Assembly: GCA_028554795.2 (NCBI GenBank)
Contig: CM068838.1
Location: 86,556,944 to 86,620,943 of the forward strand
From: Sinohyriopsis cumingii
Taxonomy: Eukaryota; Mollusca; Bivalvia; Unionida; Unionidae
DNA length: 64,000 bases
Reading direction: 5' to 3'
The notes beneath the pieces were generated by a model. It did no database searches. It saw only the letters and a program-made list of their open reading frames with translations, and had not been told where the DNA came from. The translations under genes were made by a program, and so were the position numbers. Below, in pieces: positions 43,126-55,100 of this stretch; the first letter of the stretch is position 1, and each line of letters opens with the position of its first letter.

Positions 43126-44250
43126 AGTGAAATACTAAAAATCTGATACTGACACTTTACAATTGTATATATGATTAAAAGTAGAGAAATTAGTGATGCT
43201 ATAAAACCTGTTATGAAAGTCCACTGCTATAAGATCACCTGTCTTGAGGGACCAAATTCTCAATGCAATGATTTATTGATTATACATAATGATCAGCATG
43301 TTTGGGCAGGATGGTTATACATGAGTTTAAATAACACACAATACATAAGTTCAATAGACACTTTATTGTACACATAAAATAATCTTTGGCATAATGGGGG
43401 CAAATTCTGTCACAGCACACTGAACCAGCCCAGCTATGAATTTTGTTTTATAGGAATATCTCAGGAAGAGAGACTTGGGGAGTTTGTAGGATTGAAGAGT
43501 GTCCGACACCTGTATGTGGAGCTGCAAGGGGCTGATATGAGGTATATAGGGACACTGATAACAAAACTCTACAAGTCTGATCTGGAGGATGCCATGATAA
43601 CAAACATCAGCCGATACGCCATACATGCACCGTAGAAAGCGGGTATGAAGTATATGGGCATAACAGTTGAGTACATTTAAGTACTGACACAAATTGGGGG
43701 TCAAAAGCAAAGTTGTGAATGCATGAAACTTGGCAATGGCCCAGACAAAGTGAAGGGAGCACTGTCACCATGGAAAAGTGTGACTGTAATGAAGGTCCCC
43801 AATTTAAGGCAAATGTAAGGATATATATGGATGACAATGATTGAAAATGCATGAAATAGGTTTGGAACTGCATGATAAGCCTGATTTGCATACACGCAGA
43901 TATGTTAGATATACATATTAGAAAGCCAGTTAGGAATTCACATGTCCACTAATAGATGATACAGCTGAAAGGACAATGTAGCATAGGGACAGCAGTACAG
44001 TGAGGCACATGCTGTTAAAATAGCAACATATCTAAATTTAGTTACTAGCTTATTAACATATACTGGCTGCAATGACGTAATGTCTGGCAGAGCAACCACA
44101 GTACTGTAGACCAAGAGGCACCCAACAAGGGGCCAGAGAAAGATGCACAGTGTATTACTTAAACTATATTTAATCAATTAAATTACAACATAAGTGTAGG
44201 ATTTAATAGCACTTCACCACAAACTGAATGAAGATAAAGAATATAAAATG
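43126..44250. other. Non-coding stretch
   Basis: It includes the duplicated landmark at 43190-43320. The overlapping minus-strand frames at 43363-43895 are open but have no recognisable domain or splice context. Confidence 0.45.
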
Positions 44251-44261
44251 TTGGCTTTTAT

Positions 44262-44310
44262 CTACTTTTTTGGCTTGACATCAAGGGGTGGTACAATCAG
44301 TTTCTCATGC
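44262..44310 (-). pseudogene. Degenerate tail exon related to B2/B3
   Basis: Reading to TAG 44264-44262 gives EKLIVPPLDVKPKK, similar to the shared end of B2 and B3. It lies in the same TGTTGGCTTTTATCTAC context found after those exons. No clean acceptor or matching upstream part is seen, so it is probably dead. Confidence 0.45.
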
Positions 44311-44689
44311 AGGAATTTTTACAAGGGCTGGGTCAGTAGGGTGTTTTTTATTGAAACTTCTCTACTACTGTTCATTTCATATATTTAAATGTGTCTCTTG
44401 TGTATGTATCTTCATCCATATTTGACTGCACTTTGGTCAAGATTAACCCTTCATGAAGTATGCACAAGTCACGTGTGTCTGAATGGTGATGTCCTGTTCT
44501 GGTGTTTTCATTCAAAATATGTTGCCAAGAATGATAAACATGCAGATTTAGACAATATTCAATGTTGCTATTTTGAATCTTCCATTCAGAATAGGTGACT
44601 GCAGGGTAGCTCTGAGTTATTTATCTACCCTTTCATTCCCCTTAATATAATGAACCTATGTAGCATATCAATGTAACTATGTAGCATTC

Positions 44690-45770
44690 ATTACAGAATA
44701 CTTCCCCAGACTGTATGCAATCAAGACATTTCTGTCATGTCTTAGGCATCCCCAGACTGTATGCAATAAAGACATTTTGGTCATGTCTTAGGCATCCCCA
44801 GACTGTATGCAATCAAAACATTTCTGTCATGTCTTAGACATCCCCAGACTGTATGCAACCAAGACATTTCTGTCATATCTTAGAATACTTCCCCAGACTG
44901 TATGAAATCAAGACATTTCTGTCATGTCTTAGGAATCCCCAGACTGTGTGCAATCAAGACATTTCTGTCATGTTTTAGGCATCCCCAGACTGTGTGCAAT
45001 CAAGACATTTCTGTCATGTTTTAGGCATCCCCAGACTGTATGCAACCAAGACATTTGTCATATCTTAGAATACTTCCCCAGACTTAAGCAAACAAGACAT
45101 TTCTGTCGTATCTTACACATCCCCAGACTGTATGCAACCAAGACATTTCTGTCATATTTTAGGCAACCCCAGACTGTATGCAATCAAGACATTTCTGTCA
45201 TGTCTTAGGCATCTCCAGACTGTATGCAATAAAGACATTTCTGTCACGTTTTAAGTATCCCCAGACTGTATGCAACCAAGACATTTCTGTCATATCTTAG
45301 AATACTTCCCCAGACTTATGCAGCCAAGACATTTCTGTCATATCTTAGGCATTCCCAGACTGTATGCAACCAAGACATTTCTGTCATGTTTTAGGCATTC
45401 CCAGACTGTATGCAACCAAGACATTTCTGTCATGTCTTAGGCATTCCATGACTGTATGCGACTGAAGTCATTTCTGTCATGTCTTAGGCATTCCCAGACT
45501 GTAGGCAACCAAGGCATTTCTGTCATGTCTTAGGCATTCCAAAACTGAATGCAATCAAAGTCATTTCTGTCACGTCTTAGGCATTCCCAGACTGTAGGCA
45601 ACCAAGACATTTCTGTCATGTCTTAGGCATTCCAAGACTGTATGCAACCAAAGTCATTTCTGTCACGTCTTAGGCATTCCCAGACTGTAGGCAAACAAGA
45701 TTGTCATGTCTTAGGCATTCACAGACTGTATGCAACCAAGAAATTTATGTCATTCTTAGGCATTCCTTTT
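44690..45770. repeat. Minisatellite, about 46-bp unit, more than twenty copies
   Basis: Unit contains CCCCAGACTGTATGCAATCA and AGACATTTCTGTCATGTCTT. Some units are extended with AGAATACTTC. Confidence 0.95.
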
Positions 45771-46892
45771 TGTCAGATTTAAGATTCTGCCAAGCCTTCT
45801 GTGGGGAAAAGTGAATTTAAAAAAAATGACAAAATCTGGTTTTATTCTGTAGTTCCAAGTATTAGCATGACTGTAATTTCTGATGTAAAAATAGAGTCAG
45901 GCTTCATGCAGTAAGTGGCTCATGTGGTGAAGCAATGGCAGCTTCAATTTTATCTCCATCTTTTAAGCCATCTGGATGGCTATAATGGGAGGTTCTGAAT
46001 TCAATGAAATTAGTCTGAAAAATAAGAGGATTTGCTGAGGACATTTTGAATTCGCAAAGGTCAAATATTAATTTATGAGGTTACAATAACCACAATGCTA
46101 ATTCTGGAATATAGAATTTTGCAATATTTCTTACACTCAATTTTGCTGCTTCTAGGTGAGGATGAACTCATAAGCCAAATGGTAAAATGACATTTGATTT
46201 CTGAGTTTACAAGTTTTGGTGTTTGAGTCTAAAGTCTGCACAATGCCTGGGATTAGATGGATTAGAGGATAGTTTAGTAGTAGACTGCATAGACAATTTC
46301 TTTTGCCTAAATATGGAGACTTGCAAAATTATTTCAGGTCTGAATCCCAGTCAGCACAGCTGTGATGACTTTCTGAAGGTGAAGTTCTAAATGCATCCAG
46401 ACAAAGTCTAAGGTCCAAAGTCTAAGTCCCTGATTGTGTCTCTGACCAAGCATCTACAGGTCTACAGCTAAGATTTATGGGCTTATCCCTGCACAATCAA
46501 GGTATAGTCGACTTGCTAATGACCTGTGCAACTGAATGCCCAGCAAACTGTGCTTTTCATGCATGTTACTATATCTAATAGCTTTCTGACATTTATCAAT
46601 GACATATCTAGGATGTGGGAGGCAAGGTTGCACACAAGATCACAAAGGCAGAGGACACAGCATCCCCCACCTTCTAAATTTGGGGCACACATGATTTTAA
46701 TGGGACAAGGAAAATGGTTGCTAGAAGCATGCACAAAAAAGAGCTTACTTATTTTTACAGTTTTGCCACCAATGAATTTAACAAACCAAAGTTCACTATC
46801 TTATTTTTGCTGGATACTAACATTTCCTAATAAAAGTTTTATCATGTACTCAAATAATGGGTGAAAACATTTACATGATTGCATATGTGTGG
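45771..46892. other. Non-coding stretch
   Basis: No gene or repeat family is recognised. The 112-codon plus-strand frame at 46526-46864 lacks a domain or splice support. Confidence 0.45.
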
Positions 46893-47200
46893 CATTAGGA
46901 TTTTTAACATAGCTTTAACAATTTTTCAGTCATATGCTATGATGTCTGTAGTGTGGCAGTTTATAGTGATGTCTAGGACTGGGGCATCTTGCCACAGACA
47001 TTTAGCATGACATCCCACCCAGTCACTATATCCTGACACCAGGCAAACCAGTCCTAACACTAACCTCTTAATGCTGAGTGCCTAGTGAGGCAGCTGTTAG
47101 TACCATTTTTGTAAGTCTTTCGTATGACTCAGCTGGGGTTTGAACCCACGACCTCCTGCTTCTGAGGCGGATGCTTTAACCAATAGGCCACCGGAGCAGT
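46893..47200 (-). repeat. SINE family 1, minus-strand copy
   Basis: Nearly complete, including the complement of box B (GGGGTTTGAACCCACGACC) and of box A at about 47185. Confidence 0.85.
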
Positions 47201-47499
47201 TGCACATGCTTGAATATACAGTCAACCTGATATGAGCTGTACCATGGAATTTTCAGTTCAGAATCTTGCTCTTGATAAACTTTTGTGTACCAGCATTTAT
47301 TAAAAAGTACATGCATTTTTCTGAATTAGATTTCTTATGAAATTAATAAAAAATAAATTCAATTATAAATTGTGTATTTGTATAAAGTGAGTCACTTTTC
47401 TCATCAAATCAAGCTGAAAATAATTTTTTGGTCATTACATGCATGATGTGGCCATCAAAAAATTTACATTGCAACTTGGGCAACAACCACAAGTCTGAT

Positions 47500-48250
47500 T
47501 GATTGATTGATTATATCTGTATGGTGCATCAGCACTGTTAGGCTATTTAGCACCATAAAAAAGATTATATGTAGGTTCATTTAAAAGTGGTAAAAGGTTT
47601 TGTACCAACCAGCAATATAAAACCAAAGAGTTGAAGGTAAAATAAGAAGATGGTAACGGTAATAAATAAAGCTTCTCAATCAACGGGGAATGTAAATGTT
47701 GTATGTTAATGAAGACAGATGAAAAGGTATTGAAAATAAGGGATGGTATATACATTATATAAGACTGCTCAAGGTGATGGCATAAAAGTTAGTTTAGAAT
47801 AAATGTTTACTTCTTTCAGGAATTCTATGATACAAGTCACATTTATTGAATCAAAAAGTTCCTTCATGTCATGCACATTGTAGTACTGATCGCGAAAGGT
47901 TGCAGGTCGAAACACTCTGTCATAAAGTGCTTAACAGTGAATGGTTCCCTGCAAGAAATGTACTCTGGTGGGTCTTCACCTTTTAATATGTGGGTTATAT
48001 TTGTATGACCAATTTGAATTCTTGCAATGACTACCTCCTCCCTATGGATGGTTCTGTAGGAAGGAGTCCATTCTGCTAGGGTTGGCTTGATTGCATGAAG
48101 TTTGTTATTTACTGCATCATTCCATGATGCCTGCCACTTCTGATGTAAAGACTCTTTGATACTTAGTTTAAAATCAGTATATGGCATTTTAAAATCAGAT
48201 GGTTCTAGGGATGGGGCCATTTTAGCAGCGTGATGTGCTTTTTCATTACT
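47500..48250 (-). pseudogene. LINE (non-LTR retrotransposon) 3' end with ORF2 C-terminus
   Basis: The minus-strand frame at 48220-47864 encodes the end of a LINE reverse transcriptase polyprotein: a KWQASWNDAVNNKL...IKPTLAEW segment, then REEVVIARIQIGHTNITH and a Cys/His segment ending VKHFMTEC. This is the RNase H-to-zinc-knuckle end seen in Jockey/I-type elements. A 3' untranslated region follows, down to an ATCA-rich tail at about 47500. The 5' part is lost, as is usual for LINE copies. A second, more decayed copy is at 35320-36010. Confidence 0.75.
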
Positions 48251-48659
48251 GCAAACCTGATATATTGTTTTAAATTTGTATGGAGTACTGTTGTAGAATA
48301 AACCCCGTATACTGGCACTGCCATAAAAAATTCCCTCTTAACCCAAGCCAGCTTCAGGGATCAAACAATTAAATGGCCTGGATTGCTGTCAGAAAACAAA
48401 TACAATGTAGCAAATTTAAACAAAGAAGTTGACGTCGAAACAACTAGCTTGCCAAAATCAAAAGTGGAATAATTGGAAAATTATGATTTTGTGCTAAGCC
48501 AAAATACAAAACCAAAATGGATGGATAATCTAGTTATTCTATATTCAGAATTTTAACCTAAATTATTATCATTCTTTAATAAAGAAAACAATTATATGAA
48601 TACATGCTAGTTATGTGCCTTATATAATTACATGTCTTTTCATATAGATTACAGGACTT

Positions 48660-49105
48660 TGTAGGATTGCTTTTATCACTGAAAAATGGTAAGGATTGCT
48701 TATATCACTGAAAAATGGTAAGCATTGCTTATATCACTGAAAAATGGCAACTCTTGAGGACATGGATCAGAGTAAGTAAAACGGCAATGTAAATCATGAT
48801 CTGGAATTACGTGATTTGGTAAAAATGAGGAAGAAAGTAAAATCTGCACCTAATATTATGAGCATGTAAATCAACTGTTTATAAACTATACGCACATAAA
48901 TATATTGTAGATCTATTATGTACTGTAACCTTGTGAAAGCATTAAGAGAATTGTGAAGTTTTATATATTCTATTTACCTAAATAGCAATGTGAAAGCATT
49001 AAGAGGATTGTGAAGTTTTATGTATTCTATTTACCTAAATAGCAATGTGAAAGCATTAACAGGATTGTGAAGTTGTATGTATTCTATTTACCTAAATAGA
49101 ACACA
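48660..49105. repeat. Two short tandem arrays
   Basis: Three copies of a 27-28-bp unit (TTGCTTATATCACTGAAAAA) lie at 48660-48750. About three copies of a 53-bp unit (CTATTTACCTAAATAGCAAT) lie at 48905-49105. The CCTAAATAG core is shared with the minisatellite at 36.2-38.1 kb. Confidence 0.8.
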
Positions 49106-49189
49106 CCACGTTGTTCACTGACATGAACACTGAGAAACAATTGTGTGTGGATGTGCTCAAAGGTTTGAACATGTCATCTGACTGAAAAC

Positions 49190-51140
49190 TGGAGCCAACA
49201 AAATCGCAAACAAGAGGGAAATAGTCAACCGATATCTTGAAGACACCATACACGCACGACACGGTGTTGGGTGGAAAATAATCAAGACTGAATTATATCC
49301 AGGTCTACTGTATGTTGCAAATAACAATCGTCATTTGAAAACACATTCACTTGAGTGCAAGTGACAATCTTTTCACCAGCTTGGGTTACAAAATTATCCT
49401 TACTATTTACCCGCAAACATCAATGCTCCTTTGTATTAATTGTAACCACATATGCCAAGCACATGGAAGCCCTGGTGGTGAATAAACACGACTGGCAGCA
49501 AGCAGTTAACTCCTTCTTTGAACCTACCAAAAGGACATCAAACACAAAAGATTATTTTTATTACAAAGCAAGCCGATCTCAGAAGCCGACTTTGGTTACT
49601 TTTTTTGTAATGGCTATCAATACAAAGGTTATTTTATTGCAAAGCAAGCTGACATCGGAAGCTGACTTTGGATTCTGTGAAGTAAGCCAATCTTTTTTTT
49701 TGAATATACAAAGACGGCCGAGATATGGAAGTAAACTTGGGTTCATTTTCAACTGTATTCATGGGAATTTTGAAAATAAATTGAAACAATGGAACAAATT
49801 TTAAAGTGACACAATACAGTGCTTTGTGCACAGATGTCTATGACCCAGCAATATTTGGAGAAAATAAATTCATGTGATGAATTCGTGAAAGCCAGAAGAG
49901 AAGCAAACAATTTCGCAAACCAGAGGGAAATAATCAACCGATATATTGAAGACAACTGCCATTCATGCATGGCACAGTGTTCGGTGCAAAATAGCCAAGA
50001 TTAATTTATATCCAGGTCTACTGTATGACAGTATCTCACAAATAAAAATCATTATTTGAAAACACATTCACTTGAGTGCAAGTGACAATCTTTTCACCGG
50101 CGCGGGTTACAAAAGTATCATTACTATTTACCTGCAGACATCAGTGCACCTTTGTATTAATTATTACTACAGATGCAAAACACATAGAATTCCTGATGGT
50201 AAATAAACACAACTGGCAGTCAGCAGTAAACTTCTTTGAACTTACTGACATGACATCAAAGACAAAAGTTATTTTTATTACAAAGCAAGCCAACATTGGA
50301 AGCTGACTTTGGACTTGGAAGCCGTTTTTTTTTTAAAGGATATCAATACAAAGGTTATTTTATTGCAAAGCAAATTGAGTTTGGAAGCCGACTATGGATT
50401 CTTTTAAGTGTGCCGATTTTATTTTTTTAGATTTGAATATACAAAGACGGCCGAGATATGGAAGCTAACTTTGGTTCTTTTTCACCACTATTCACAAAAC
50501 TTTTGAAAATAAAGTGAAACAATGGAACAGTTTTTAAAGTTACACAATATAGTGCTTCGTGCGCGAACATCGATGACCCAGCATCATCCAGAAGATTTGG
50601 AGAAAATAAAATCACGTGATGAATTCATGAAGGCCAGAAGAGAAACAGATCATTTCGCTGACAATATGATCATTAACATGGATGAAACTCTAGTGTACTT
50701 TGATCGCATTCCTGGATGGACTGACGATAAGATGGGTGTCAAAAGTGTGAGAATTTCCAAGACTATTGCAGATTTGAAAAAAACTGACTTTTGTCCTTGC
50801 AGTTTCCGCTTCAGGTGGTGTGTTGCCTCTAACACTTTTTCACAGTATGAGAAAGCTAAAAAAAATATTCATGTACCAAAAGATTAGATCGTACATGTGC
50901 AGGAGAAAGTTTGTGTTGATGAGATGCTGCTGCAGTGGATTAACGAGTTTCATCTCAAGTGCACAGTTTTATACTTTTTTAAATAAAATTTCAGCTGGAG
51001 TGCAATTTCTGACATGTAATTTTCGAATGATTTAAAAAGTGTTCTACAACTTAAAACTCGAAAAAAATGATGTGTCCCAGAACATACAGTGCACAAAAAA
51101 ATTACTTTTAAAATTAATTTATGGTGTCCCAACATATACG
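49190..51140 (+). pseudogene. Decayed pogo/Tigger-like DNA transposon with internal duplication
   Basis: A plus-strand frame at 50522-50887 carries a transposase piece of the DDE_1 family: IINMDETLVYFDRIPGW (first catalytic Asp in NMDET), then KMGVKSVRISKT. The downstream catalytic region is out of frame. An upstream block of about 750 bp (49340-49990) is repeated at 50050-50560, so the copy has been duplicated internally. A diverged copy of the body lies at 31020-31560 and of the 3' end at 6350-6745. Confidence 0.65.
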
Positions 51141-51716
51141 GTAAATACGGTAATGGATTATGGATTGTACTATATAAATGTAAGTTATCAATATACAAGA
51201 TTTTTTTTCATACTAGTTTGTCTTCATTTAACCAAAAAGCATGCATTTTTGTGCCTGCTTTACTACCCTCCCCCCACACCACCTATTTTAGGTAAATGCA
51301 TCATTTTCTTCAGCTGACTTGGTTGGTTATAACATGGTTGGGTTCTATGGGCCCCAACTACACTGTTATAGCGTTGTCACACTGTATTATTATTATTATT
51401 ATTACTGTTATACTCCAGCAAGACAACAAGTAAAATTGCAACTTTTTCTTGAATATATGCAAAATAAAACATATGGGCAAGAATTGAAAACAAAAAAGAC
51501 AAAAAACATTTGTTTTTGAAACCTAAGATTTTCTTTGGTCATCTTTTATGACCTTTCCAACTGAAGGAACAGACAGCTATTACTGTATTCACTGAATACA
51601 GAATAAGAATTGACTATATTTCCTGGTACTTCAATGATTTGTAAGCAATCTATTCAATGCAGAAGATTTGAAAAAGGGATTAGGAAAAGAAATAATGAAA
51701 AATGTTGAGCTGTCTT

Positions 51717-51953
51717 CTACCTTTTTGGTTTGATACCATGGGGTGATATATACTCCATCTTGGACTGAAATGGGGACCTAAATGGCAAGTTCTGATTGTT
51801 TTTCTTTGTTTTCATGGGCATCTGAGGGTCTGACAGTTTCTTGTCTACTGGCACAAACTTCTTTACTTCTGGGTCTTGAAAAGGATTTCCTCGACTGTTG
51901 AATGTGTCCACCTTACGTGCAGGTACTGGTACATCGAAATCATTGTAGAAGTT
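51717..51953 (-). CDS. Terminal tail exon B2 of the EGF-domain membrane protein
   Basis: Phase-0 acceptor (ATTTGCAG) at 51954, then 78 codons and TAG. The tail is hydrophilic, rich in Pro, Lys and Asp, and ends MEYISPHGIKPKR, paralogous to B3. It pairs with A2 (54046-54076). Sequence similarity to B3 extends into the 3' side (TGTTGAGCTGTCTTCTAC context), showing block duplication. Confidence 0.65.
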   Translation of the reverse strand, partial: NFYNDFDVPVPARKVDTFNSRGNPFQDPEVKKFVPVDKKLSDPQMPMKTKKNNQNLPFRSPFQSKMEYISPHGIKPKR

Positions 51954-52346
51954 CTGCAAATGAAATTGGATATTTATGAACTTAGGCTCAACTGTGTCCC
52001 TATTTAAAGTTTGATAATACTTGATTAACATTAGTGGTAATTTAAAGTAATTTGTGACATATGCTAATGCACTTGCAAAATGAATTAAAAAGCTGACAAT
52101 TGCAACATAAACCAGATTGTATTATTTTTGACAGATTCAAAATGGATTTAAAAGAAGATAAGGGTACTGGACACAGCACATTATATGGCAGTACTCTATG
52201 CTTAACCGTTTACCTGATAACATCTCTCATCGTGTAGGCTGTCCATATACATGTCTCAAAGAGAGCTATAAATAGAACATGTGTTACCTAAATGACTATG
52301 CAAATAGGTCTACCTATATATAGAATAGATAGCAGTGTAGATATGT

Positions 52347-52664
52347 GTTTTGGATTTCTTAACGTAACTTTAATAATTTTTCAGTCATATCACTACAATG
52401 TCTGCATTGTGGCAGTTTATTGTGATGTCTAGCACTAGGACATCATGCCACAAACATGCAGCATCATGTTCCACCCAGTCACACACATTATCCTGACACA
52501 AGGCTGACCGGTCCTAACACTAACCTCTTAATGTTGAGTGCCTATAAAAGTGAGGCAGCTGCTAGTACTGTTTTATAAGTCTTTGATATTAATTGGCTGG
52601 GGTTTCAACCTGCAACCTCCCACATCCGAGGGGATGTTCTAACCACTTAGGCCACTGGATTGGT
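52347..52664 (-). repeat. SINE family 1 copy with 13-bp target-site duplication
   Basis: The copy is flanked by AGTGTAGATATGT at 52334-52346 and 52665-52677. The paralogous block at about 39.38 kb lacks it, so it arrived after the block duplicated. Confidence 0.9.
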
Positions 52665-52677
52665 AGTGTAGATATGT

Positions 52678-54045
52678 TAAGTTCAACATAAATTTTTCTT
52701 TTTTGTACATATTTGGTATCTAAGGAGAGGTTCAAGAGTAAATCCTGCTCTATATGATTCTATATTATTTTTCATAAAAGGTTTATTGATACATCTTAAA
52801 ACTTTTAGAGATTATAGCATTCACCATCAAGTCAGTGAAACTGAGTGACAAACTATTTCTCTACCTCTAAATCTTCTGGTTCGTTGTCAATGCATGTATC
52901 GCTAAATCATCAGAATTGGATAAACTATGTAAAAATTAGTGTTGTTTCCATTGATAGTGGAGCCTATTATCTGACTTATTTCAAGCCATCATTCTGATCA
53001 TCCAAACACATGAAAGCACTGAAGGATTCCTCCATTTGCCTTTATAGCCATCATTCTAATCATCCAAAGCGCTGAAGGAGGCATCCATTACCTTTACAGC
53101 TGTTTATTACTATACCATAAATACCAACCGGGTCATGTGACATCATTTACTTCAGTGACAGAAGTTTGTAATGGTATTTTCCCCAATGGTGGCTCTATGA
53201 AAACCAGCTCAAAATGGCTGATGTTTACTAAAGCCATCAAAACACTTTTCCATGTGGATGGTGCACAGACATCCAAACATGCATGTATGTGAATTGGATG
53301 GAGGTACCCAATAGCAATTGTATAATAATTCAGTAACTGTGACCTTTGACCTTAAAAATGACAGAACAGTTGGACAACATCATAGCATAATACAGTGTGA
53401 CCCTGCAATAGCACGCTCTATTATAACATGAATTTGGACACAACATTATTGTGGCATGGCTCCTGAAATTTCAAATACCTGCTTTTATTTGGATTAGATG
53501 AGGCCACCCAATAGCACTTTCATGAGAATGTGGCAGAGGTGTCCAAAAGTATTTATATGAGGTAATGGGTTAATAGTCCTCTATATATTCAACTGAAGTT
53601 TGCAAAAATCAACATACTTCTTCCTTATTCAAGTGCAAGCCATTCACAGAGTTTGGTCCAGGTATGTGGCAGTAATTTGTAAACCTTTAGATGCTTACCA
53701 CTGAACTGATGACCCCAAAATTCAGATTTTTTTTCTTACTAAAAGTGCAAGCCATCTACAAAGTTTGGTAACTGTAGATGAGGAAGGGTGTAAATTATTG
53801 TATGGAATCTATTTTCTTCTTTCAAAGTGACCCCGGCCTTTGACTTTCATGACCTGAAATTGATTTGGTTCTCCTTTACCCAATTGAAAATCATCCAGAA
53901 ATTGTGGTAACCATGGTGATCATTCAAGTCATTGCGCAGAAAGAATATTTCTTTCAGTCACAGTAACTGTGACCTTTTGACCTCAAAATAGATTGGACAT
54001 CATAACAAAATATATTCCACCTTATCACAGGTATGTAAACATTAC
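52678..54045. other. Non-coding part of a duplicated block
   Basis: Sections are collinear with 39.4-41.0 kb (for example the two-copy 62-bp repeat at 52985-53070 and the AATGGCTGATGTTTACT line at about 53212). No gene is recognised. Confidence 0.6.
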
Positions 54046-54076
54046 CATTGCAGAACTGCTGGCTTGACCTTTATTC
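54046..54076 (-). CDS. Juxtamembrane exon A2, 31 bp
   Basis: Acceptor TTTTTACAG at 54077 and donor GTAATG. Phases are 2 in and 0 out. The first base completes Arg, then NKGQASSSAM. It can follow the transmembrane exon or exon B1, both of which end in phase 2. Confidence 0.6.
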
Positions 54077-54889
54077 CTGTAAAAAGAAGAAGAGAAGTTG
54101 ACATTTAGGTGCACATTTTGCACAGGAAATGGATTCGGTCGCCTAGTTAAGAAGAATGTGCATAAATTTGACAGCTGTTGTTTTGAAGAAAATCCGTCTA
54201 AAATCTTTAACAAAATTGTGTCAGACTGCAAAAAAAGAGGAAAATAATAAAACAAAATTAAGATGAAAACAGTCCTGACAACAAAGACTAAAATCAATAC
54301 ACTTATTTGCATTCCATTTATATCAATAATTTGCTGCATTTGTTAAATGTACAAATTTTAATTTTTGCACAACTATTTCCTTTACTATGTAGCTTTTGCA
54401 AAGATTCAAAACTTGTCAAGTTGATTCTTGATGAAAGCATACACAAACATTTTTTAAAGATCTTAACATGGGACATATTTTGACAAATTATCATAAATCA
54501 ACTTATGAAAAAGCACATTACCATTACTACAGCGAAAAGAATATAAATATGCTGGTAGATAAGAGGATATTTTACTGTGTATTTTGTCTCCTAAATTAAG
54601 GCATTGGTAAAAAATAAACAATACAAAAATTTCACAAAAGTTGTTGAGGAAAGAGTTGTAGAGAATAGTAAAGATAGCATAAATACTTTGAGTTTCACCG
54701 GAACTGTATAAGTTAAGTAACTAAGTGCAAACTACATGTAATCGGATTCATAATAACCAACAGTATGCTCCAACTACAAAAAGTTGAAGGTGTTCTTGAT
54801 CAAGGAAAATTTCAAGCAAAACAATCCTGACAATAGATTTTTATGTATCCTATCCAACTCAATAGACCATCTATCTGCAATCTATTAAT

Positions 54890-55100
54890 CTTGTGGAAAC
54901 ACTTACAGTACTAGATATTTTCATGTATCCCCTCTGATCTACCATGTACTATGATCTCGTGGGAACACTGACAGTATGAGATATTTTCATGTATCCCCTC
55001 TGATCTAATATTACTGTGAGCTTGTGGGAACACTGACAGTACTATATAATTTCATAAATACCATCTGATCTAATATGTACTGTAATCTTGTGGTAACATC
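54890..55100. repeat. Four diverged units of the 58-bp minisatellite
   Basis: Units with TTTCATGTATCCCCTCTGAT and TGTGGGAACACTGACAGTAC match the array at 41895-43125. Confidence 0.85.

Noticed and set aside
43363-43895. Overlapping open frames of 94-115 codons
   Set aside because: No domain, splice sites or codon pattern supports a gene, and several frames are open at once.
41895-45770. CRISPR-like arrays
   Set aside because: The spacing is that of plain tandem minisatellites without unique spacers, and the genome is that of an animal.
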